Assembly: GCA_026125895.1 (NCBI GenBank)
Contig: JAHCKG010000002.1
Span: forward strand, 186,001 to 250,000
DNA: 64,000 nt
Source: Pseudolabrys sp.
Lineage (GTDB): Bacteria; Pseudomonadota; Alphaproteobacteria; Rhizobiales; Xanthobacteraceae
Reading direction: 5' to 3'
In this document: positions 20,301-28,910 of the stretch, piece by piece
How the letters are laid out: each line of letters begins with the position of its first letter
How positions within the stretch are numbered: the stretch's first letter is position 1
The notes under the pieces: generated by a model
Database searches by the model: none
Seen by the model: only the letters and a program-made list of their open reading frames with translations
What the model was told of the DNA's origin: nothing
Translations under genes and position numbers: made by a program

Positions 20301-21064
20301 GTATCCGGCGGTGCCGGCGCATCGTCTTTGGGCTTGGGCGCCAGCGTCGGCGGCGCCGTGGCGATCGGCCGGTTGTTGCCGCCGGCGAAGACCGTAACGC
20401 GGCCGTCGGTCTCGATGCGGATGGACATCGCCGCGCCGACGAGGTTGAGGCTCTGCGCCCGCACGCGGCCATAGAGAAGCCCGAGGCCGGAGAGCCCGAC
20501 TTCGGCCTTCGGCGCGCTTGCCACCACCGTGCCTTCGGCGTCGCGAACCTCGATATCGCGAAGGCGCAGCGACGTCCGCCCCCTCTCGTCACGCTCGATC
20601 TGCGTACCGCCGACGGTCACCTTGTCGCCGGCGCCGAAGTTCTCCTCGATCGCCTGCTTCAGCCAGGGCGTCGCGATGTCGAGTTCGATGGGGCCGCTGT
20701 TGAGCCGCCACCACAGGCCGCCGGCGGCGACGGTGAGCACCAGCGCCGTCAGCGTCAGGCTGAGGAATAGCCGCTTGACGCCGCGGTGGCGCAGAACCTG
20801 CGCGGCGCGCCGGCGCAGCCGGAGCCAGCGCCTGCGTGCGGATCTCTTGTGCGCGCGCCGGCGCGCGGCGTGGCGTTTCGACCGCGCATGCGACCGATCG
20901 TGGGCTGCCGTTTCATGCGCGCCATGGTCATGATGATGCGCCTCGTGATGGGCGCGGTGCGGCTCGTGACCATGCTCATGGCGCGCCGCGTCATGCGCGG
21001 CGGATGGGTGCGCCTCGGTATGGTGCGCGGCCCGCGGGCCGGAATGGTGCGGCTTGCTGGTCAT
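17366..21064 (-). CDS. giant AsmA/YhdP-like envelope protein (DUF3971 / AsmA-like C-terminal)
   Basis: About 1232 residues, close in length to E. coli YhdP. A cytoplasmic N-tail of about 80 residues is extremely His-rich and then Arg-rich. One transmembrane segment follows (LFLSLTLTALVLTVAAGGLWW), then a long periplasmic beta-rich region with DUF3971-like and AsmA C-terminal repeats, ending GLGQIPIVGLFLGGSNEGLLGITYEATG. YhdP, TamB and YdbH are thought to form bridges that carry phospholipid to the outer membrane; this role is inferred here. The ATG at 21064 has GAGGG very close upstream; a GTG at 21127 would add 21 residues. Monocistronic. Confidence 0.78.
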   Translation of the reverse strand: MTSKPHHSGPRAAHHTEAHPSAAHDAARHEHGHEPHRAHHEAHHHDHGAHETAAHDRSHARSKRHAARRRAHKRSARRRWLRLRRRAAQVLRHRGVKRLFLSLTLTALVLTVAAGGLWWRLNSGPIELDIATPWLKQAIEENFGAGDKVTVGGTQIERDERGRTSLRLRDIEVRDAEGTVVASAPKAEVGLSGLGLLYGRVRAQSLNLVGAAMSIRIETDGRVTVFAGGNNRPIATAPPTLAPKPKDDAPAPPDTPLDAPPAAVAGLAGLMSWIDNVGATGLDGHDLREIGLKDGSLTVDDRRNGKRWMFDRINASLTRPAQGGVVFRLESVNPNRPWILSAAMRPLPDGTRALGIEARKVSTRDVLLATRLDSADVDVDLPVSASVRAEVAADGQLRMVQGEVFADSGAITDRGGKEPIRYDIDRIDARFNWDGRRGNLIVPFQIHAGPNQFTLRATLEPPAAGATAWQLNLTRGDPVIDPVILGTTTAKDDSGLALNRVNIRVRIDPTRKRIDIDQGDLSRVDNRPLFNVAVALTGSLDFSGEPHIAFGVAGTRMPMPTLMKFWPAFAATGVRRWVEEHISDGIVERAVVAGNAPLINFKDGGPPTPEDGLSVDIETSGTTIKPVDHLPEIRDADLNVRVTGGTATVNLGRGTVEVAAGRKLNIAGGVFSIPDTHRKPSASVTTFRVDGTVPAAAALLASDGLRDKMGLTIDPASSRGTLSAQVTVQQLLGKDVPADATRYSIDADLTGFAADKLLLGQKIEAQTLRVAATNTGYQIKGDVKINGTAAKIDLRRGKGDDAAQLTMSATIDEAARKKLGLDFGRGIVGSIPMKATGAIGDNVKDEKLNVEADLTSVKIENVLPGWVKPAGKSARATYTMIKSANRTRFDDIVIEGGGASVKGSVELDANNTLSSANFPTFSLSDGDKASVRADRGDGGVLKVTIRGDVFDGRTFVKSSLAGTDEEAREKQSDLDLDVKLGAVVGHNGETLRGLTLKLARRSGRIRSFNMSGKIGRDTPLIGDLRLRARDNHQVVYLETDDAGALFRFTDTYPRMYGGRMWIAMDPPTQEQTPQVGTIVIRDFVVRGEAALDRVVASSGASGQQGVNFAEMSAGFTKTPGRMSVRDGVVRGPLVGATVEGQVDFARSEMHLRGTFVPLYGLNNIFGLGQIPIVGLFLGGSNEGLLGITYEATGAPGAPRITVNPVSAIAPGLLRKFIPSPGSFDPKFMPVPQ

Positions 21065-21270
21065 GCCCTCGCGATTGATAGGGGCGCGCGGGGCCTCGAC
21101 GACGTCACCACGCGCCGGCCCCGGCACCGCCGTTGCGGTAAGCCCGTCTGTAGGTCAAGCGGCCTGCCCGGCACGGACTCGGTCCCCTCGGAACGCAAAG
21201 CCGGTTGCGTCCGCCCGATGCAAATGGCATGGGCGAGATTGACCGCGCGAAAGCGACGAAAGGAAGGCAC

Positions 21271-21765
21271 ATGTCCCCGGCTAAACCCACTGGAAAGGCC
21301 TCAGAACTCGCCACCGGCGCCAAGGCCCCCTCCTTCAAGCTGACTCGCGACGACGGCACCAGCGTAGCGCTGAAAGACTTCAAGGACCGCAATCTTGTCC
21401 TCTATTTCTACCCGCGGGCCGATACCCCGGGCTGCACCAAGGAAGCGATCGATTTTTCGCGCCTGCGCGCGGCTTTCACCAAGGCGGACACGGAAATTCT
21501 CGGCGTCTCGACCGACCCTGTGGCGGCGCAGACCAAGTTCAAGACCAAGCACAAACTCAAGATCGACCTCGCCTCCGACGAGTCGACGGCGATGCTGGAA
21601 GTCTACGGTGCCTGGGGCGAGAAATCGATGTATGGCCGCAAGTTCCTGGGGGTCATTCGCAAGACCTTTCTGATCGACGGCAAGGGCCGCATCGTCCGCG
21701 TCTGGCCGAACGTCAAGGTGCCCGGCCACGCCGAGGAGGTCCTGGAAGCCGCCCGCGCGCTCTGA
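21271..21765 (+). CDS. bcp: thioredoxin-dependent peroxiredoxin, Bcp/PrxQ family
   Basis: 164 residues. LVLYFYPRADTPGCTKEA contains the peroxidatic cysteine C55. In E. coli Bcp the resolving cysteine lies five residues later; here that position (60) is isoleucine and no other cysteine is seen, so this is a one-Cys form that must be reduced by a thiol partner directly. It reduces hydrogen peroxide and organic hydroperoxides in the cytoplasm. ATG at 21271 preceded by GGAAGG. It is divergent from the AsmA-like gene with about 200 bp between. Confidence 0.9.
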   Translation: MSPAKPTGKASELATGAKAPSFKLTRDDGTSVALKDFKDRNLVLYFYPRADTPGCTKEAIDFSRLRAAFTKADTEILGVSTDPVAAQTKFKTKHKLKIDLASDESTAMLEVYGAWGEKSMYGRKFLGVIRKTFLIDGKGRIVRVWPNVKVPGHAEEVLEAARAL

Positions 21766-21927
21766 ACGGCGGCCATGGCCGGGGACATCGGGTCGCGCCT
21801 GCAAAGGTATGGGAAGGCAGCGAAATTCGGCCCATGGCCCGACCGGCTTACAACATTCTTAACCATATGGGGCTGATATCGGGACTGTGGTCCCGTCCGC
21901 GCGGCGGCGATCCCGCGCGGAGTGTTC

Positions 21928-23277
21928 ATGTCCCAAGTCGCCTACTCCCAATACGACCAGCCCTCGTCCGCCGCCCGCACGCCTTCGGCCGCCAGCGTCT
22001 CGCGCCACATCAACCGGGCGCACGCGGCCAACAAGGCCCACGCTCACGATTACACCCTGGTGCATCACGGCCGTCAGGTGCGGCTCGGCCCGGTGGCGTT
22101 CTGGATCGTGGTCGGCACCCTGGTGGTGATGGCCGTCTGGTCCCTCGGCACCGGCACCTATTTCGCCTTCAAGGATGACGTCCTCAAGAGCCTGATCGGC
22201 CGGCAGGCCTCGATGCAGTTCGCTTACGAAGACCGCATCGCCGAACTGCGCGCGCAGGTCGATCGTATCACCAGCCGGCAGATGCTCGATCAGGAGCAGG
22301 TCGAGCAGAAGCTCCAGGCGCTGCTCCGCCGTCAGTCCCTGCTCGAACAGCGCACCTCGGCGATCGCCGGCGATGTCGGCGTCACCGGATCGATCAAGCC
22401 GTCGAAGCTGCCCGAACTGCGCGGCGCGCGGCCGATCAAGCCCTCGCCGATCAGCGACACCGTGATCTTCACCGCGCCGCCCGACCGCGAAGCCCGGCTG
22501 CAATCGCGCGAGCCGGCCAATTCCAGTACGCGCTTTGCCGACAGCGGCGGCAATGGCAGCTTCGACGGCATCCTGTCGCGCGTGTCGCTGTCGCTTGAGA
22601 AGGTCGATCAGCGGCAGATTGCGGCGCTGACGAACATGGAAGAAAAAGCCGACAGCAAGGCGCGCGCCATCGGCGGCGTGCTCGGCGATCTCGGCATCAG
22701 TGTCGGTAAGGGTTCAGGCGGCACCGGCGGGCCTTACGTGGCGCTGAAGGCGCCGCGCGGCGACTCCGGGCCGTTCGAGCGCCAGATCTGGCGCATCAAT
22801 GTCGCGCGCGCCCAGCTCAATCGCTACACGCAGGCACTCGCCACTGTGCCGCTGCGCAAGCCGGTCTATGGCGAGGTCGAGCAGAGCTCGCCCTTCGGCA
22901 TGCGCATGGACCCCTTCCTCGGCGGCGCCGCGATCCACACCGGCGTCGATCTGCGCGGCGACACCGGCGATCCGGTGCGCGTCACCGCCAATGGCCGTGT
23001 CACCCGCGCCGCATGGGCCGGCGGCTACGGCAACATGGTCGAGGTCGATCACGGCAACGGCATCACGACCCGCTACGGCCACATGTCGAAGATCGAGGTC
23101 AAGGTCGGCCAGCACGTCACCATGGGCCAGACGATCGGCCGCATCGGCTCGACCGGCCGTTCCACCGGTCCACATCTGCATTACGAAGTGCGCATCGACG
23201 ACAAGCCGACCAACCCGCAGAAGTTCCTGCGCGCCGGTTTACGCCTCGGTCCCAGCGTGCTCGGCGCCGATACCTGA
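21928..23277 (+). CDS. M23-family metallopeptidase, membrane-anchored murein hydrolase
   Basis: 449 residues. A cytoplasmic stretch of about 55 residues precedes one transmembrane segment (VAFWIVVGTLVVMAVWSLG). A periplasmic coiled coil rich in Gln/Glu follows, then a C-terminal M23 LytM domain with SSPFGMRMDPFLGGAAIHTGVD (zinc ligands H and D), GNMVEVDHGNGITTRYGHMS and STGPHLHYEVR (HxH). All four zinc-ligand positions appear intact, so it should cut peptidoglycan cross-links. The topology resembles DipM/EnvC-like activators or MepM. ATG at 21928 with GGAG upstream. It has its own promoter region and a terminator-like hairpin downstream. Confidence 0.88.
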   Translation: MSQVAYSQYDQPSSAARTPSAASVSRHINRAHAANKAHAHDYTLVHHGRQVRLGPVAFWIVVGTLVVMAVWSLGTGTYFAFKDDVLKSLIGRQASMQFAYEDRIAELRAQVDRITSRQMLDQEQVEQKLQALLRRQSLLEQRTSAIAGDVGVTGSIKPSKLPELRGARPIKPSPISDTVIFTAPPDREARLQSREPANSSTRFADSGGNGSFDGILSRVSLSLEKVDQRQIAALTNMEEKADSKARAIGGVLGDLGISVGKGSGGTGGPYVALKAPRGDSGPFERQIWRINVARAQLNRYTQALATVPLRKPVYGEVEQSSPFGMRMDPFLGGAAIHTGVDLRGDTGDPVRVTANGRVTRAAWAGGYGNMVEVDHGNGITTRYGHMSKIEVKVGQHVTMGQTIGRIGSTGRSTGPHLHYEVRIDDKPTNPQKFLRAGLRLGPSVLGADT

Positions 23278-23304
23278 CGCGCCAAACATCAGGCTGAAAA
23301 TACA

Positions 23305-23328
23305 AACGGCGCCGGAAACGGCGCCGTT
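23305..23328. terminator. hairpin between converging genes
   Basis: AACGGCGCC (23305-23313) and GGCGCCGTT (23320-23328) are perfect 9-bp arms around GGAAAC. There is no U-run on the plus strand. On the minus strand TTTGT follows weakly. It lies between the M23 gene and the converging small secreted protein gene, so a two-way terminator role is plausible. Confidence 0.5.
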
Positions 23329-23353
23329 AGACTTGGCACTGATCGCGCGAGGA

Positions 23354-23569
23354 TCAGTTCATCTTGATGACGCGCACGTTCGGCTCGCCGAACTGCGTGC
23401 CGACGCAGTTCAGGTAAGGCCAGGACTGCTGTGTGCAGGACTTCAGCACGGTCTGCGCCGGCTCGGCGATCGGACTGGCATCGAGCTTGCCGCTCGAACC
23501 CGTCACGGCGGTGAAAATGCCGGCAATGACGGCCGCAACGAAAATGGCGGGGGTCACTTTTTTAAACAC
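23354..23569 (-). CDS. small secreted protein with a Cys pair
   Basis: 71 residues, GTG start at 23569 with AGGAGA upstream. A hydrophobic N-terminal segment (PAIFVAAVIAGIFTAV) is a signal peptide or anchor. The exported part has two cysteines, in LKSCTQQSWPYLNCVG, and ends VRVIKMN. Short proteins with a C...WPYL..C core and a terminal VRVI are common in Bradyrhizobium-like genomes; their role is unknown. The disulfide could be formed by the DsbA encoded later in this window. It converges with the M23 gene. Confidence 0.72.
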   Translation of the reverse strand: MFKKVTPAIFVAAVIAGIFTAVTGSSGKLDASPIAEPAQTVLKSCTQQSWPYLNCVGTQFGEPNVRVIKMN

Positions 23570-23821
23570 GACACTCTCCTGTCTCTTGTATGTCTTGTCT
23601 GTGTCGACCGCTGCCCATCAACGCGAGCGGCCTTGATTGGTTTCGAGACTAGGTCGGCCGGCCGTCGCCGGCTGTGCTGGCCGTCACGAATCAGCCGGTT
23701 GTCACCCGCGCCCTGCAATCGCGGGGCGATTGGCAAAAAAGGGCCGAATACAATAGGTTGCCGGCGGATTCCGGCCGCCGGTCGATCCGCCGTGAGCTTC
23801 CCAAAGACAGCGCGACCACTG

Positions 23822-25606
23822 ATGAATGCCGCCGAAACACAATACCGTGACGCCCTGACCGCCTTGCAGCAGGGCCGCTTCGCCGATGCCGAACGACAGT
23901 TCAGCCGCTTTCTGAAAGGCCATCCGGACCACGTCGGCGCGCTCAATCTGCTGACCATTGCGCTGCTCAACCTGCAGCGTTTCGCCGAGGCCGAGCCGGT
24001 CATCGCGCGGGCGATCGCACTCAACCAGAGCTCGGACGTGTCGTATTACAACTACGGCCTGATCCTGAAGCAGCGCGGCAAGCTGAAGGAGGCGCTCGAG
24101 CAGTTCGATCGCGCCCTCGCCTTGAACGACAAGGTCGCCGACACCTGGAACAACCGCGGCGCCGTGCTCAACGATGTCGGCCATTACGGCCGCGCACTTG
24201 CCGACTTCGACCGGGCGATCGCGCTCAATCCGAAGCTCGCCGCCGCCTACCTCGACAAAGGCCAGGCGCTGGCGGCGTTGCAGCGCTTCGACGAAGCGCT
24301 GACGGCCAATGACCGGGCCATCGCGCTCGAACCGCGCTTGGCCAGAGCCTACGTCGCACGCGGTGCCCTGCTCGCTTCGCTCAACCGCCACGACGAAGCG
24401 CTCGCCGCCTATCGACAGGCGCTCGCTCTCGATCCGTCGCGTGCCGCCGCCCGGTCGGGCATCGCGGCGAAACTGCGCGAGTTGGGGCGCCTCGACGAAG
24501 CGCTCGCCGAAAGTCGCGAGGCCATCGGCCTCGAACCCGCCAACGGCGAGCTTTACTATGACTACGCAAATGTGAAGAAGGTGGCGGCCGGCGATCCGTT
24601 GATCGACGCCATGGCCACGCTCGCCGGCGAGGACGGCGCGACGGTCACCGATCGCGTCTTTGCGAATTTCGCGCTGGGCAAAGCCTATGCCGATATCGGC
24701 GACCATGAGCGCGCCTTCGCCCATTGGCAAACCGGCAACGCGCTGAAGCGCGGCCAGGTCGATTACGACGACGCCCGCGCGGCCGCCCAATTCCGCGCCA
24801 TCGAGGATGTCTTCACGCAGGCCCTGATCGCGGCGAAGAGCGGCCAGGGCGATCCGTCGTCATTGCCGATTTTCATCCTCGGCATGCCGCGATCCGGCAC
24901 CACGCTGGTCGAACAGATTCTCGCCAGTCATCCGCAGGTGCACGGCGCCGGCGAACTGCTTCTGCTCGATCGCGTGCTGCACGAGGCACCCCCGGGCGTT
25001 TCGGTTCGGCCGCCGGAATATCCGCGGAATGTTGCCGGACTGGATGGTTCGGCGCTTGGCGCGCTCGGCGCGCGCTATGCGAGCGCCTTGCAGCAGCTCG
25101 CACCGCAGGCGGCGCGCGTGACGGACAAGCTGCCGGCCAACTTCTTCTATGCCGGCATGATCCATCTCATCCTGCCGAAAGCCCGCATCATCCACACGGT
25201 GCGCGACCCGGTCGATACCTGCCTGTCGTGCTATTCCAACCTGTTCGTCAACGGTCAGGACTTCACCTACGACCTGCGCGAGCTCGGCCGCTTCTACGCG
25301 CGATACCGCAACCTCATGGCGCACTGGCGCAAGGTTCTGCCGCCGGACGCCATGCTCGAGGTCGCTTATGAAGACGTCGTGGGCGACCTCGAAGGCCAGG
25401 CCCGGCGCCTGCTCGCTTATTGCGGCCTGCCCTGGGACGACCGCTGCCTCGCCTTCGACAAGACGGCCCGGCCGGTGCAGACCGCCAGCGCCTCACAGGT
25501 GCGCCAGCCGATCTATCGCCAGTCGGTCGGACGCTGGCGGGTCTACGAAAAATGGCTGGGGCCGCTGCTGGAAGAACTGTCGGCCGATCCCACCGCGGTT
25601 CGCTAA
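23822..25606 (+). CDS. TPR-repeat sulfotransferase
   Basis: 594 residues. Residues 1-260 are at least seven tetratricopeptide repeats with the usual A..LDP/ALNP spacing. Residues 345-590 form a PAPS-dependent sulfotransferase domain: GMPRSGTTLVEQILASHPQV is the 5'-phosphosulfate loop (about 353), and RIIHTVRDPVDTCLS is the 3'-phosphate-binding segment. It should move sulfate from PAPS to an unknown carbohydrate, peptide or lipid acceptor, with the TPRs as acceptor docking. No signal peptide. Such fusions are frequent in rhizobia and marine alphaproteobacteria. The ATG at 23822 has only a weak ribosome site. Its stop overlaps that of the converging TMEM175-like gene by four bases. Confidence 0.87.
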   Translation: MNAAETQYRDALTALQQGRFADAERQFSRFLKGHPDHVGALNLLTIALLNLQRFAEAEPVIARAIALNQSSDVSYYNYGLILKQRGKLKEALEQFDRALALNDKVADTWNNRGAVLNDVGHYGRALADFDRAIALNPKLAAAYLDKGQALAALQRFDEALTANDRAIALEPRLARAYVARGALLASLNRHDEALAAYRQALALDPSRAAARSGIAAKLRELGRLDEALAESREAIGLEPANGELYYDYANVKKVAAGDPLIDAMATLAGEDGATVTDRVFANFALGKAYADIGDHERAFAHWQTGNALKRGQVDYDDARAAAQFRAIEDVFTQALIAAKSGQGDPSSLPIFILGMPRSGTTLVEQILASHPQVHGAGELLLLDRVLHEAPPGVSVRPPEYPRNVAGLDGSALGALGARYASALQQLAPQAARVTDKLPANFFYAGMIHLILPKARIIHTVRDPVDTCLSCYSNLFVNGQDFTYDLRELGRFYARYRNLMAHWRKVLPPDAMLEVAYEDVVGDLEGQARRLLAYCGLPWDDRCLAFDKTARPVQTASASQVRQPIYRQSVGRWRVYEKWLGPLLEELSADPTAVR

Positions 25607-26184
25607 GTCTCTCCGCCGCGCCAGCGCGTCAGCGGGCCGGCCAGGAAATTGAGAAAGTAACCGTACATCGCGTGGCGCGGCTCGATGAAGGTCAGCGCGA
25701 CCGACAACAGCGCGGACGCGATAAACACCGCGGTGCCGATATTGTGAGATTTCGCCTGGCTGCGATGCTCCGGCACCACCTCGATGGCGCGAATGCGCAG
25801 CGACAAGGCCGCCACGACGATCATGTTGGCCGCGTATAGCCATACGGCCGGCGCCAGGTCGCCGTAGCGGCCGACGATGCCGCTCGAAAACGGCACCGAG
25901 GTGATGAAGAACAGATGGATGAGCGACCACGTCATCGCCTCCGGCGGCACGTCCTCGACGCGCCGCAAGGCGATCTCCGCGCGCCACTGCGCGGCAAGCA
26001 CGAAGAAGCTGATGATATAGACGATGTATTCGGGGACGAGTGCGCGCAGCCGCGCCATGAGTTCGGCGCCGTCGTTGATCGCCACGTCCGTCGGCAGCCG
26101 TATTTCGAGCACGAGCAGCGTCATCGCGAAGGCGAAGATGCCGTCGGTCAAGGCGTCGATGCGGGCCTTGGGGTAGGTTCTCAT
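25603..26184 (-). CDS. TMEM175/DUF1211-family potassium channel-like protein
   Basis: 193 residues with about six hydrophobic segments. The N-terminus RIDALTDGIFAFAMTLLVLEIRLP matches the family signature; the usual RxxxFSDG reads RIDALTDG here. Bacterial TMEM175 homologues are tetrameric potassium channels with one six-helix repeat per chain. The start is the ATG at 26184. It precedes, on the same strand, nothing it clearly shares an operon with; prfB ends 66 bp upstream. Confidence 0.8.
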   Translation of the reverse strand: MRTYPKARIDALTDGIFAFAMTLLVLEIRLPTDVAINDGAELMARLRALVPEYIVYIISFFVLAAQWRAEIALRRVEDVPPEAMTWSLIHLFFITSVPFSSGIVGRYGDLAPAVWLYAANMIVVAALSLRIRAIEVVPEHRSQAKSHNIGTAVFIASALLSVALTFIEPRHAMYGYFLNFLAGPLTRWRGGET

Positions 26185-26249
26185 CGCGCGGCGGTCGGGT
26201 CCGCCGGCGCCCCCGAGCGCCGGTCACGAATCGGCTTCCGCCGGCAAGT

Positions 26250-27381
26250 TTACTCCACGTCCTCGACTTCGAGAGGCCCGCCGCCGAAGGCCTTCTGGGC
26301 CAGCGCCGCCTGCATGAAGGGATCGAGGTCGCCGTCGAGCACGCCCGAGGAATCGGACGTGGACACCCCGGTGCGCAGGTCCTTCACCATCTGATAGGGC
26401 TGCAGCACGTAAGAGCGGATCTGGTGCCCCCAGCCGATGTCGGTCTTGGCGTCCTGTTCAGCCTCCGCCTTGGCCTCGCGCTTTTTCACTTCGCGCTCGA
26501 ACAATTTGGCGCGCAGCATGTCCCACGCCATAGCGCGGTTGCGATGCTGCGAGCGGTCCTGCTGGCACTTCACCACGATACCAGACGGCTCGTGCGTCAG
26601 GCGCACGGCCGACTCCGTCTTGTTGACGTGCTGGCCGCCGGCGCCGCCTGAGCGCATCACGTCGGTGCGCACGTCCTTCTCGTTGATCTCGATCTTGATG
26701 TTGTCGTCGACCACCGGATAGACGACGACGCTGGCGAATGAAGTGTGCCGCCGCGCATTGGCGTCGAACGGCGAGATGCGCACCAGACGGTGGACGCCGT
26801 TCTCGCTCTTGAGCCAGCCATAAGCGTTGTGGCCCTTGATCTGGACCGTCGCCGACTTGATGCCGGCGCCCTCGCCTTCGCTCTCTTCCAGCCAGTCGAC
26901 CTTGTAGCCCTTCTTCTCGGCCCAGCGCACATACATGCGCAGCAGCATGCCGGCCCAGTCGTTGCTCTCGGTGCCGCCGGCGCCGGCATGGACTTCGAGA
27001 TAGCAGTCATTGGCGTCGGCTTCGCCCGACAGCAAGGCTTCGAGCTCGCGCCGCGCCACCTCGCCCTTGAGACCCTTGAGGGCCACCTCGGCGTCGCCCA
27101 CGGTCGCGCTGTCGCCCTCGGCCTCGCCAAGCTCGATCAGCGTCAGATTGTCTTCGAGGTCCTGCTCGATGCGGGCCAGCGCCTTGAGCTGGTCTTCCAG
27201 CGCGTCGCGCTCGCGCATGGCCTTCTGGGCCTTGAGCGGGTCGTTCCAGAGATTGGGGTCTTCGGCAGCCTTGTTCAGTTCGGCCAGACGCCGTGTCGCG
27301 GCATCGACGTCAAAGATGCCTCCTCAGCAGCCCGACCGACTGCTTGATCTCATCGACGAGATTCTGGGTTTCTGCACGCAT
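26250..27381 (-). CDS. prfB: peptide chain release factor 2, with programmed +1 frameshift
   Basis: The gene starts at ATG 27381. Its first 23 codons end ...LLRRHL and meet an in-frame TGA at 27310-27312. After a +1 shift (skipping T27312) reading continues as [13 protein letters not shown] to the stop at 26250, giving 376 residues, the normal RF2 length. The coding parts are 27381-27313 and 27311-26250. Motifs: stop-codon tripeptide SPF in [12 protein letters not shown], and catalytic GGQ in [19 protein letters not shown]. It releases peptides at UGA and UAA. The prfB-mrcA-amiC-rne order is conserved in related bacteria, here with one extra gene. Confidence 0.95.
27309..27321 (-). other. RF2 autoregulatory +1 frameshift signal
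   Basis: On the minus strand the site reads AGG AGG CAT CTT TGA C. It has the two classic parts: a Shine-Dalgarno-like AGGAGG placed just before the slip codon, and CTT TGA C as the slip site. In E. coli the equivalent is AGG GGG TAT CTT TGA C. When RF2 is scarce, UGA is read slowly and ribosomes slip, raising RF2 synthesis. Confidence 0.95.
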
Positions 27382-27527
27382 TTTTGGTCCTGTCTCTTGC
27401 CGCAGCATGTAGCGGCATCGCCTCGATTTCGCAACCCGCCGGCCGATTGACGCCATCCGGCAAACCGGTCAACAGTCCCGCCGCTTTGGCCCCCGGGCCC
27501 CGCAGGCCCAAAACGGAAGCGCGCCCC

Positions 27528-28889
27528 TTGCCCGTTAAGACATTGCTTCGGCGGGTGCTCGTCGCCTCGATCCTGGCAATCGCCGCCGTCCTGGCGCTGC
27601 AACCGCTGTTCGTCGGCGCCCTCGTCTTCACGCGGCAGCATGCCGATCTGCCGGCGATCCGCGCCCATATCACGCAAGGCTTCGCCGGTGGCTACCTGGC
27701 GAATGACGAGAAGCCGCGTCGCTTCATGCAGGGCGGCGGCCACCAGTTCACCGAATGCACCGGGCTATTGGTGGCGATCGACCCGGAGCCCGATCCGCTC
27801 AAGGCGGCGGTGCGGCCGGTGATGCATTCGCGCTATGTCGGCCCCTGCGGCGAAGTCGAGAAGCTCGCCGCCGGCATCGATACCGGCGACCGCACCGATT
27901 ACGCGCGTTACTGGCACGGCTACCGCGTCTACCTGTGGCCGATGCTGAGCGTCTTCAGCCTCGGCGAGATGCGCTTTGCCAACGCCGTGCTGCTGTTCGC
28001 CGCCACGCTCGCCTTCTTCGTCAGCCTGCGCCGCGCCATCGGCTCGACCCCGGCCGCCCTGTTCTTTCTCGTGCTGTTGAGCCTCACCGACATCTGGCGC
28101 ATGTGGAACATCACCACCCACGCGCTGAGCACGGTCCTGATCCTCGGCGGCGCTGCGCTGTTCGCCCGCCTCTATCCGCGGCGGCGCAGCCTGACTGAGG
28201 CGATCGTCGTCGCCGCGCTGTTCGGCGCCGTCTTCAATTACGTCGATTTCCTCATCAACCCGCCGCTGATGCCGATGCTGTTCGCCTTCATCGTCATGGC
28301 GACCGAGCTGTCGCGGCCTGTCCCGATCGCGCGGCAGACCGTCGTGCCGGCGTTAATCGCCGCCGGCGTCACCTCGCTCGCCTGGTTCGGCGGCTACGGC
28401 CTGACCTGGGCAACAGAATGGGGTCTCGCCGTCTGGATGTCGCCTGACGCGCAGCAGCAAGGCCTGTCGATCATCAAGCAGATTACGCTGCGGCTGTACG
28501 GCGTCGAGGCCGACTCCGTCGTGCCGATGTATCCGCTCATCCCGACGCTGACGATGATTCTGCAATCGTTCATCTCGGTCGGCAGCGTCGTCGTCGCCGC
28601 GCTCGCGGCCGCGATGGCGGTGTTCCTGCGCACGCACTGGCAGGCCTTCGCGTGGCGACGCTTCCTGCTTTTGAGTTCGCCGACCCTGGTATCGATGGCG
28701 TGGTTCGAGATCCTCAATAACCACACGCAGACGCACTCGCACTTCACCTATCGCAGCGAGTCGGCGGCGATCGCCATTGTCTTCGCCGCGGCGATTCTGG
28801 CGACCGATGCGCCGGTGACGTTGCGCTCGCTTATCGGCAATCTGTGGCGCGCCATAACGCGACGGCCGGCGCAAGCGCCGGCCGCGTAA
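27528..28889 (+). CDS. multi-spanning membrane protein of unknown function
   Basis: About 453 residues from a proposed TTG at 27528 (GGAAG upstream); the frame is open back to 27384, so the start is uncertain. An N-terminal hydrophobic segment (LVASILAIAAVLALQPLFVG) is followed by a soluble loop with two cysteines (FTECTG, VGPCGE), then about eight further transmembrane stretches. The arrangement of a long first periplasmic loop recalls membrane glycosyltransferases of the GT-C type, but no diagnostic motif was recognised. It is divergent from prfB and converges on mrcA with 21 bp between stops. Another unrelated-looking membrane protein of this general shape lies at 52923. Confidence 0.65.
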   Translation: MPVKTLLRRVLVASILAIAAVLALQPLFVGALVFTRQHADLPAIRAHITQGFAGGYLANDEKPRRFMQGGGHQFTECTGLLVAIDPEPDPLKAAVRPVMHSRYVGPCGEVEKLAAGIDTGDRTDYARYWHGYRVYLWPMLSVFSLGEMRFANAVLLFAATLAFFVSLRRAIGSTPAALFFLVLLSLTDIWRMWNITTHALSTVLILGGAALFARLYPRRRSLTEAIVVAALFGAVFNYVDFLINPPLMPMLFAFIVMATELSRPVPIARQTVVPALIAAGVTSLAWFGGYGLTWATEWGLAVWMSPDAQQQGLSIIKQITLRLYGVEADSVVPMYPLIPTLTMILQSFISVGSVVVAALAAAMAVFLRTHWQAFAWRRFLLLSSPTLVSMAWFEILNNHTQTHSHFTYRSESAAIAIVFAAAILATDAPVTLRSLIGNLWRAITRRPAQAPAA

Positions 28890-28910
28890 TTCATTCCTTT
28901 GAGGATAGGC

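Noticed and set aside
22799-23821. N-terminal extension of the TPR-sulfotransferase frame to 935 residues
   Set aside because: The added part overlaps the M23 peptidase catalytic domain in another frame and passes through the 23354-23569 gene; TPRs begin directly at the ATG 23822.
23570-23821. TACAAT before the TPR-sulfotransferase gene with TTGGCA upstream, as a promoter
   Set aside because: The spacer is only 13 bp, too short for a sigma-70-type promoter.
26250-27218. prfB as a 322-residue gene starting at 27218
   Set aside because: The upstream sequence has the complete frameshift signal and the missing N-terminal RF2 residues, so the short form is an artefact.
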